DNA of 30,909 nt from Methanosarcina sp. UBA293 (lineage in GTDB: Archaea; Halobacteriota; Methanosarcinia; Methanosarcinales; Methanosarcinaceae): NCBI GenBank assembly GCA_002499445.1, contig DALS01000001.1, positions 1 to 30,909 of the forward strand. Direction: 5' to 3'. This document shows positions 25,658 to 30,909 of the stretch, piece after piece. Numbering within the stretch: the stretch's first letter is position 1; each line of letters opens with the position of its first letter. The position numbers and the translations under genes are program-made. A model generated the notes under the pieces. The model did no database searches, was not told where the DNA came from, and worked only from the letters and a program-made list of their open reading frames with translations.

Positions 25658-25710
25658 GCAGCGGTTGCGGTGCAGCGGTTGCGGTGCAGCGGTTGCGGTG
25701 CAACGGTTGT
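25658..25710. repeat. 14-bp GC-rich tandem repeat, three full units plus a partial one
   Basis: GCAGCGGTTGCGGT occurs identically at 25658-25671, 25672-25685 and 25686-25699, followed by a decayed copy to 25710. It is far more GC-rich than the surrounding intergenic DNA. It is flanked on both sides by the palindrome TTTGATCAAAA and by CAACGG. Confidence 0.9.
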
Positions 25711-25759
25711 GTTTGATCAAAATACTGGGTTTGTACAAATGCCTATATTTCAAGTTCCT

Positions 25760-26431
25760 TTATTCTTTCAAAACTCGGTACGCTAGATGTACATATTTCT
25801 TTTCCACAATTTTATTTTTTAAAAGTTCAAGCCGAATCCCGCTTTTCTCAAGATTCCTGAAAAGGTTTGTTCCATTTCTCCCTGTTATTTCAGGGGTAAG
25901 AATCAGGCTGATCTCTTCGACAAGCCCATATTCGAGTAAGATACTGTTCAACATGCCACCGCTATCCGAAACTACAAGTTGAAAACCATACCTTTCGTTT
26001 GCAATTTCCAGTGCCTGTCTGATGTTTACGCGGTCTGCGCCGGTTCGGATATAATCGTAATTTCTTTCTTTAAGGTAATTGATATAACCCTCAGGAGTCT
26101 TTTCCGAGACTAGGACTATTACATCCTTGGCGTACTCGGAACGCCTGAACACATGCATTAACCCCTCAAGGACTCCCCTTGAATCCGCAATCATCCAGTA
26201 TGCCCTGGGGTCATCGGGCTCGATATCAGGCTTTCTAAAGTCCGATTCCTCTTCAGGCGGAATAATTTCGCAGAAAAATTGGGTTCCGACTTTCGCAGTG
26301 TTTGAGCCGACTATCATGGCATCAGGTTGATAGCTGCTCAGGATTTTATAGTGAATGTCAAGATTTGCTTCGAAGCCTGTAGTGGAGCCATCGAGACTTA
26401 TACTGTTATGAATAACTAATTTCGGTATCAT
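25760..26431 (-). CDS. RibD C-terminal / dihydrofolate-reductase-fold reductase
   Basis: This 223-residue cytoplasmic protein has the RibD_C/DHFR-like fold. It shows an N-terminal strand and substrate loop (PKLVIHNSISLDGSTTGF), AMIVGSNT, a central IADSRG motif, and SDSGGMLNSILLEYGLVEEISLILTPEI near the C-terminus. The family includes the archaeal NADPH-dependent 2,5-diamino-6-ribosylamino-pyrimidinone 5'-phosphate reductase of riboflavin and F420 precursor synthesis. It also includes many uncharacterised reductases. The canonical GGG loop is altered to SGG, so I do not assign the riboflavin role firmly. I choose the ATG at 26431, preceded by AGGGGAT, over an upstream ATG at 26482 that would add an unrelated 17-residue extension. 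Confidence 0.82.
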   Translation of the reverse strand: MIPKLVIHNSISLDGSTTGFEANLDIHYKILSSYQPDAMIVGSNTAKVGTQFFCEIIPPEEESDFRKPDIEPDDPRAYWMIADSRGVLEGLMHVFRRSEYAKDVIVLVSEKTPEGYINYLKERNYDYIRTGADRVNIRQALEIANERYGFQLVVSDSGGMLNSILLEYGLVEEISLILTPEITGRNGTNLFRNLEKSGIRLELLKNKIVEKKYVHLAYRVLKE

Positions 26432-26495
26432 ACTATCCCCTAAATTCTTCTTATTTCCCCTGTTGAATTCTATTAATCTCATTAATGCTGAATAT

Positions 26496-26577
26496 TTACT
26501 TTAATTAAAGTATGCTGAATTAATGTATGCTGGATACTTACTTTAATTAATGTATGCTTGATAGTTACTTTAATTAA
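26496..26577. repeat. three copies of TTACTTTAATTAA in a divergent promoter region
   Basis: Exact 13-bp copies lie at 26496-26508, 26538-26550 and 26565-26577, within longer imperfect units that also contain TGTATGCT. They sit between the leftward reductase gene and the rightward ABC transporter genes. Confidence 0.8.
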
Positions 26578-26657
26578 ATGCATTAGATATTGAATTAGCT
26601 TTTACTTATATTAAATATTGGAGAAGCTTTTTCTATATTGGAATGTATTTAGTCTAG

Positions 26658-27569
26658 ATGCATATTCTGGAATTTCAAAATGTATCGAAGTCTTTCTCAG
26701 AAAAGAATATTCTTGAGAATATCTCGTTTTCAGTGGGGCAAGGCGAGATCTTCGGGCTACTTGGGCCAAACGGGGCAGGAAAGACGACGCTTATAAGACT
26801 TCTTCTTGACATTCTCAGGCCTGACTCCGGGGAGATTCGAGTCTTTGGGGATCTTCTAAGCCCGGCTGCAAAAGACAGGATAGGATACCTTCCTGAGGAA
26901 AGAGGATTGTATAGAAAAACAAAACTTCTGGATATGCTGGTTTATCTTGCTCAGCTTAAAGGCATGCCAAAAAAACAGGCTTATTTAAACGCCGAAATCC
27001 TTCTTAATTCCTTAGAGTTGCATCAATATAAAAATAAAAAGGTAGAAGAGCTCTCCAAAGGAATGCAGCAGCAAATTCAGTTTCTTTCTGCAATTATTCA
27101 TGAGCCTGAACTCGTAATCCTTGATGAGCCCTTTTATGGGCTTGATCCCGTAAGTACGAAGAACATTAAGGCCAGAATCCAGGAACTCAGAGCCACAGGA
27201 AAAACAATAATTCTTTCCACGCATATTATGGAACAAGCGCAGACACTCTGTGACAGAATCCTTATGCTCAATAAAGGCAAGAGAGTGCTTTACGGCCCTG
27301 TGGATGATATCAGGAAAGAGCATGGGAAAAATTCTCTGATTGTAGAATTCGCAGAAAAAGGAGATTTGTATAGAATTCAAGAAATTTCAGGTATAAAAAA
27401 AGTAGTAGAAACCGGGAAATTGGTTGAAATCTTTCCTGAGGAAGGAATGAACATACAGACTCTTATTGAGGAGCTTGTCCAGAGGGTAAATCTTCTGCGT
27501 TTTGAACAAGCGCTTCCCTCCCTGAATGAAATCTTTATTGAAACTCTGGAGAGTGCCACAAATGAATAA
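26658..27569 (+). CDS. ABC transporter ATP-binding subunit (NatA/CcmA-type)
   Basis: The 303-residue cytoplasmic ATPase has Walker A GPNGAGKTT (about 37-45), a Q-loop region (YLPEERGLYRKTKL), the signature LSKGMQQQ, Walker B LVILDEP, D-loop and the switch His in STHIMEQ. About 80 C-terminal residues beyond the core are typical of NatA-like exporters. It drives the membrane subunit encoded next, whose start overlaps its stop by eight bases. No Shine-Dalgarno sequence is obvious near the ATG. A TATA-like TTCTATATTG lies about 25 bp upstream, so a leaderless transcript is possible. The substrate is unknown; Na+ or drug export are family precedents. Confidence 0.92.
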   Translation: MHILEFQNVSKSFSEKNILENISFSVGQGEIFGLLGPNGAGKTTLIRLLLDILRPDSGEIRVFGDLLSPAAKDRIGYLPEERGLYRKTKLLDMLVYLAQLKGMPKKQAYLNAEILLNSLELHQYKNKKVEELSKGMQQQIQFLSAIIHEPELVILDEPFYGLDPVSTKNIKARIQELRATGKTIILSTHIMEQAQTLCDRILMLNKGKRVLYGPVDDIRKEHGKNSLIVEFAEKGDLYRIQEISGIKKVVETGKLVEIFPEEGMNIQTLIEELVQRVNLLRFEQALPSLNEIFIETLESATNE

Positions 27570-28830
27570 ATTTCCAGGAAATAAATATCCCAGAAAAACC
27601 TTCATTGTAGCCAGGCACGAGTTCCTGAAAACAATAAAACGTAAAGAATTCCTTTTTATGACTTTCCTCTTTCCTTTCCTATTTGTAGGTATAACTCTTC
27701 TTCCGGTAATAGTTTCAGGCGTGTCCGCGGGCGAAGACCAGATAGTAGGTTACATTGATATGACAGGTTCCTTCGAATTTCCAGAGCCAATCCGAAGTGA
27801 CGGTCTTTTTCCAGGATCCTCAGAAGCAAAAAACTCAGCTATTGAGTTTGTAGTTTACAGCAATATTTCTGATGCAAGGCAGGCCTTACAGGCAGGCCAG
27901 ATTTCTTCCTATCTCGTGATCCCTGAAGACTTTCTTGAGACTGGAACAATAGAACTGTATAGCCTTGAAAAAGAAGCGCTTATGTCAAATTTTGAATTGT
28001 CTGCCAAACTTTCAGGTATTGTTATTACCTCCCTCCTTAAAGACAAAGTGGATGAAATGACACTCAATAGGGTTCTAGACCCAGTCAATATAAAATCTTT
28101 TAATTTAGAAAAGAGCAGCGACTCTTCTGGACGGGGCATTGATGACATTTTTGCCAGTTTTGGCCTTCCAATTCTTACAGCTTTTCTTCTTCTCTTCAGT
28201 ATTTTTTCATCTTCTGGATTTCTGCTTCAAGGCGTTGCCGAGGAAAAGGAGAACAGGATAATGGAAATCTTGCTGTCTTCCGTAACTCCCTCCGAAATCC
28301 TTACAGGTAAGATTCTGGGACTTGGTGCAGTTGGTCTTCTGCAAATCGGGTTCTGGCTTGCGGCAGTAGTGCTCGGAAGCAGCTACGCCCTTCCGATAAA
28401 AATCGAACCTAATACTCTCTTCTTCGCTCTTGTTTATTTTGTGCTTGGCTTTCTCTTTTTTGCCAGTATAATGGCAGGAATCGGGGCAGTCACTAGCTCC
28501 CTTCAGGAGAGCCAGCAGATTGGAGGAATTCTCTCATTTGCAGCCGCGTTGCCTCTCATATTCCTGCAGCCGATTATTACAAACCCAGACAGCTCATTTT
28601 CAGTCTTTCTTTCCCTCTTCCCTCTCACCTCGTCTGTGGCCATGCTCGCCAGGATGGCAGCCTCATCTGTGCCTGTTTATCAGATATTTGTCAGCATTTT
28701 CATTCTACTTGTTTCGGTTTATGGAGTAATCCTGATCTCCAGCCGACTTTTCAGGATTTATCTGCTCATGTACGGGAAAAAACCGAAAGTAAAGGAAATC
28801 TTGAAGAATATCTGGGCAGAATCAGATTAA
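27562..28830 (+). CDS. ABC-2 type permease (NatB-like)
   Basis: The membrane protein of about 422 residues has one N-terminal helix (FLFMTFLFPFLFVGITLLPVI), a large extracytoplasmic domain of about 140 residues, and five C-terminal helices. This is the topology of NatB/YhaP-type exporters. ENRIMEILLSSVTPSEILTGKILGL, the conserved cytoplasmic coupling segment of this family, is present. I start at the ATG at 27562, which overlaps the ATPase stop codon (ATGAATAA) and has GGAGAG upstream. A longer frame from 27526 would overlap the ATPase gene by 44 bases without a better site. It works with the upstream ATPase. Confidence 0.9.
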   Translation: MNKFPGNKYPRKTFIVARHEFLKTIKRKEFLFMTFLFPFLFVGITLLPVIVSGVSAGEDQIVGYIDMTGSFEFPEPIRSDGLFPGSSEAKNSAIEFVVYSNISDARQALQAGQISSYLVIPEDFLETGTIELYSLEKEALMSNFELSAKLSGIVITSLLKDKVDEMTLNRVLDPVNIKSFNLEKSSDSSGRGIDDIFASFGLPILTAFLLLFSIFSSSGFLLQGVAEEKENRIMEILLSSVTPSEILTGKILGLGAVGLLQIGFWLAAVVLGSSYALPIKIEPNTLFFALVYFVLGFLFFASIMAGIGAVTSSLQESQQIGGILSFAAALPLIFLQPIITNPDSSFSVFLSLFPLTSSVAMLARMAASSVPVYQIFVSIFILLVSVYGVILISSRLFRIYLLMYGKKPKVKEILKNIWAESD

Positions 28831-29151
28831 GTAAAAAGAACCGGTTAAATAAACTACAATTCTATCGTTATGATTTTATAGTATTATGTATATAGTATTA
28901 ATTGGTTCATAAGGGAGTAACTGTGAAATGGAAGAAAATACCGGACAGCTTGAAAACTGATCCAGTAAGGTACTTCATTTACACAGAACAAACCTTGTGA
29001 ACCACCTAACTGATTTTTCCACCTGATTTTTAAATCCAACGCTTAAATCTATGAATAGTTCTTTTCTAAGATTTATTAAAGACTTTTTTATTTCTCTGTT
29101 GTTTTTATATTCTCTATTGTTTTCACATTCTCTGTTGTTCTATTCTCTGTT
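28831..29151. other. 321-bp convergent intergenic region with T-rich repeats
   Basis: No full gene is supported. A 25-codon frame (28923-29000) starting at GTG with GGGAG upstream would encode VKWKKIPDSLKTDPVRYFIY and five more residues. It may be a chance frame or a gene remnant. The right end is a T-rich array containing TTCTCTGTTG-like units at 29092, 29110, 29128 and 29143 (spacing 18, 18 and 15), ending at the stop codon of the sensor gene. Confidence 0.5.
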
Positions 29152-29153
29152 TT
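29092..29153. repeat. four 18-bp T-rich tandem units abutting the sensor gene's 3' end
   Basis: TTCTCTGTTG, TTCTCTATTG, TTCTCTGTTG and TTCTCTGTTT begin at 29092, 29110, 29128 and 29143. The last runs into the stop codon of the leftward PAS/GAF gene. Confidence 0.75.
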
Positions 29154-30723
29154 ATGAGAGCTCGGCTTGAATGCAAACTGGAGCAATATAGTTTACCACT
29201 TGGAGAGCAATACCTTCAAGAAAATTTCGGATACTCCAGGGAATCTTATCCAGCGTATGTGAGCCGAAGTTCAGGCTGCCTACAATCTCCCCTCTATACT
29301 TAAGAGGTACTATAGCAACAGCTCTTATTCCTTCTCTTTTTATTGCGTCAGCCATTGTATCGGAGTAGAAGTCCAGTGAGTATATTGGCTTCTCAGTCCA
29401 GATTTGCCTTGCCTCCGGAGAATCTGCCCTATATCTGGAAATCTTTTCGCTAAACTCGGGGGAAATTCCTCTATATGCTACCAGCTTTATCTGGTCCAGG
29501 AGTTCGTCCTTGAGGTATATACCCCCTGCATCGAGTCCGTCTATTTGAAGACAGGAATCGAGAACCAGGTTGAGTATTGTCTGGAAATTCCAGGTAGTGC
29601 TCAGTTCTGCCCCGAGTTCTCGCTGGATCTCAAGCATTTTCTGGGCTTCTTTTCTTTCGGTAATATCAACTACAAGACCCTGGAAATGAGCTGCTCTTCC
29701 GTCCTCGTCTCTCTGGATAAAAGTTTTCTCATCTACCCAGAGCGTTTTTCCGTCCCCGGTAAAAATTCTGTATTCAACGCCGAAGGAATCCTGTCTCTCT
29801 GTGATGTTGCGATTGAGGATTTTTATAAATGAGTCTATGTCATCCCTGTGAATGATACTTTTGTAAGGGACTTTCCCTGAGGTAAAGTCTTCTACCGTAT
29901 ACCCAAACTGAGTCACATTTTCGGAAACATACACCGTTGGCAGGTTTTCTTTGTTCTCCCAAAGAAAAGCCACTGCCTGGCTATTGTTTATTATGGTTCT
30001 CAACATCTTCTGAGTCTCTAAAGACTTTCTGAGGGCTTCTTCGCTCCTTTTTCTCTCAGTTATATCCAGCACAAGCCCTTGAAAGTGAGTTATTTCTCCT
30101 TCAGAATTTCGCTGGATGAATGTCCTCTCGTTAACCCAATGGAGGTCTCCTGCTTTTGTAAAAATTCTGTACTCGATATCGAAGTTAACCTCACCTCTTC
30201 GGATATTCTCTTTAAGTGAATCCTTAACTCTCTTCAGGTCATCGGGGTGGATAATATCTCCATACAGAACCCTACCTGAAATAAAGTCCTCAACTGTGTA
30301 TCCAAACTGTATCACATTTTCAGAGACGAATTCTGAAGGCCATTTTTCTTTGTCTTTCCAGAGAAATACCACTGCATGACTGTTATTCACAACTGTCCTG
30401 ATTATTTCCTGCATCTCAAGGACCGGAAATAAATCTACGATCCCTATTGCCGCAATAACCCTCCCATCCTCTGAGAAGATAGGAGAAACCGCCACACTCC
30501 TGCCCAGATATGTACCTTCTTTTGGCACTCTACGTATGGTCTTGCCAGTTCTGAGCACCTCCTCGAGTATAGGGCCTGTATAGTCTTTGTCAAGGATTTT
30601 ACCATTTTCAAGGCGAAGTCCCTTTCGTTTGAGGCTACGGATAGTGGTTGGAAGTCCAACAAGGGAGTGCACCGCGACAGCTATTGACTCAAGTTCCTCA
30701 GATCCTGCATTTTCAGATATCAA
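29152..30723 (-). CDS. DUF2111-PAS-PAS-GAF sensor protein with no output domain
   Basis: This 523-residue soluble protein begins with a DUF2111 domain (about 1-105), a family known mainly from methanogens. Two PAS/PAC domains follow (about 108-228 and 237-357). They are close copies of each other, sharing SENVxQFGYTVEDF, EYRIFT, TFIQR and HFQGLVxDITERK. A GAF domain (about 375-515) ends the protein. There is no HisKA, HATPase, GGDEF or DNA-binding region, so it must signal through a partner or dimer. No transmembrane helix is seen. The first usable start is a TTG at 30723 with GGTGAG about ten bases upstream. An in-frame stop lies upstream, near 30803, and no ATG precedes DUF2111, so the exact start is uncertain. 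Confidence 0.88.
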   Translation of the reverse strand: MISENAGSEELESIAVAVHSLVGLPTTIRSLKRKGLRLENGKILDKDYTGPILEEVLRTGKTIRRVPKEGTYLGRSVAVSPIFSEDGRVIAAIGIVDLFPVLEMQEIIRTVVNNSHAVVFLWKDKEKWPSEFVSENVIQFGYTVEDFISGRVLYGDIIHPDDLKRVKDSLKENIRRGEVNFDIEYRIFTKAGDLHWVNERTFIQRNSEGEITHFQGLVLDITERKRSEEALRKSLETQKMLRTIINNSQAVAFLWENKENLPTVYVSENVTQFGYTVEDFTSGKVPYKSIIHRDDIDSFIKILNRNITERQDSFGVEYRIFTGDGKTLWVDEKTFIQRDEDGRAAHFQGLVVDITERKEAQKMLEIQRELGAELSTTWNFQTILNLVLDSCLQIDGLDAGGIYLKDELLDQIKLVAYRGISPEFSEKISRYRADSPEARQIWTEKPIYSLDFYSDTMADAIKREGIRAVAIVPLKYRGEIVGSLNFGSHTLDKIPWSIRNFLEGIALQVVNYIAPVCIQAELS

Positions 30724-30909
30724 AGAAGTAATCTTCTCACCCCCAGAGAGATCCTGATAATTCTTAAAAGTAAAAGGCAGAAGAGTTTCAACAAGTAGAA
30801 ACTAAGAACTGAAACCTTTATACATCCACTTTTCTTTATTTTAATACATTTTTTATTTTAATACATTTTTTAGTGGTTATATAATTATTGGCTCTGTAGA
30901 AATCCTCTA
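30724..30909. promoter_or_regulatory. upstream region of the DUF2111 sensor gene
   Basis: 186 bp with no gene. It contains AT-rich direct copies of TTTTAATACATTTTTTA around 30838-30871 and TATATAATTA near 30877, which could contribute to a leftward promoter. No precise start site can be given. Confidence 0.35.

Larger units (their letters stand above)
25010..25759. other. 750-bp repeat-rich intergenic region
   Basis: No gene is supported. From left to right it holds the operon promoter region, then a 14-bp direct repeat AAAAGTAACGATCT (25456-25469 and 25489-25502). Next come two hairpins with a shared TTTTGAGAAAAG core (25578-25597, 25603-25623), the palindrome TTTGATCAAAA (25620-25630 and 25712-25722), and a GC-rich 14-bp tandem repeat. 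The right-hand part may terminate the RibD-like gene. Confidence 0.6.

Noticed and set aside
25485..25703. 72-codon minus-strand frame, and its plus-strand partner at 25635, over the 14-bp repeats
   Set aside because: Both are generated by the tandem repeat and hairpins being free of stops; the products are repetitive and unsupported.
25658..25710. CRISPR array
   Set aside because: The 14-bp units are directly contiguous without spacers, far shorter than CRISPR repeats, and no cas gene is present.
1..30909. Insertion sequences, integrase/att sites, tRNA or rRNA genes
   Set aside because: I found no transposase or integrase frame, no terminal inverted repeats flanking a gene, and no tRNA cloverleaf pattern by eye. 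A tRNAscan-SE or Infernal run would be needed to exclude small RNAs fully.

Overview
The window looks like chromosomal DNA of a methanogenic archaeon of the genus Methanosarcina, probably close to M. acetivorans. The evidence is a fused corrinoid/methyltransferase of the MtsD/MtsF/MtsH (CmtA) type, a RamA-type corrinoid activase, an MtbA/MtaA-type methyltransferase, Msr/FilR1-type regulators, DUF2111 and CHASE4-type sensors, AT-rich intergenic DNA, and archaeal TATA-like and Shine-Dalgarno elements. I recall the same mtsF neighbourhood (regulator, CobW, RamA-like, MtbA-like) in M. acetivorans, but I could not check that here.

Layout. (1) 1-8776 is a methylotrophic C1 module. It holds the 5' end of an unknown gene, a small orphan ORF, mtsF with a strong terminator and a long leader carrying an 18-bp inverted repeat, a divergent Msr regulator, a CobW-type GTPase, a RamA-like activase and a methylcorrinoid:CoM methyltransferase. 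Together these can take a methyl group onto a corrinoid, pass it to coenzyme M, and reactivate the corrinoid when it oxidises. (2) 9331-12216 is a P-type ATPase strikingly close to the Na,K-ATPase alpha subunit. (3) 12673-16883 is a hybrid histidine kinase, a stand-alone receiver and a convergent second Msr-type regulator. (4) 17740-25009 is a six-gene operon on the minus strand in the order of hydrogenase-4 (hyfB-C-E-F-G-I). It belongs to the energy-converting-hydrogenase-related (Ehr) class. (5) 25760-30723 holds a RibD/DHFR-like reductase, a NatAB-like ABC exporter and a DUF2111-PAS-PAS-GAF sensor without an output domain.

The most unusual system is the operon in (4). Its membrane ion-pumping subunits keep their charged residues. 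Its large subunit has none of the NiFe cysteines, its small subunit has lost all four iron-sulfur ligands (now Asp, Thr, Asp, Asn), and no ferredoxin-like subunit is encoded. As read, the complex has complex I/hydrogenase architecture with no predicted redox centre. A Fur-box-like palindrome lies about 270 bp upstream of its first gene, next to a TATA-like element.

Intergenic regions are long and rich in short tandem repeats, several of them next to probable promoters. I saw no tRNA, rRNA, CRISPR array, insertion sequence or integrase.
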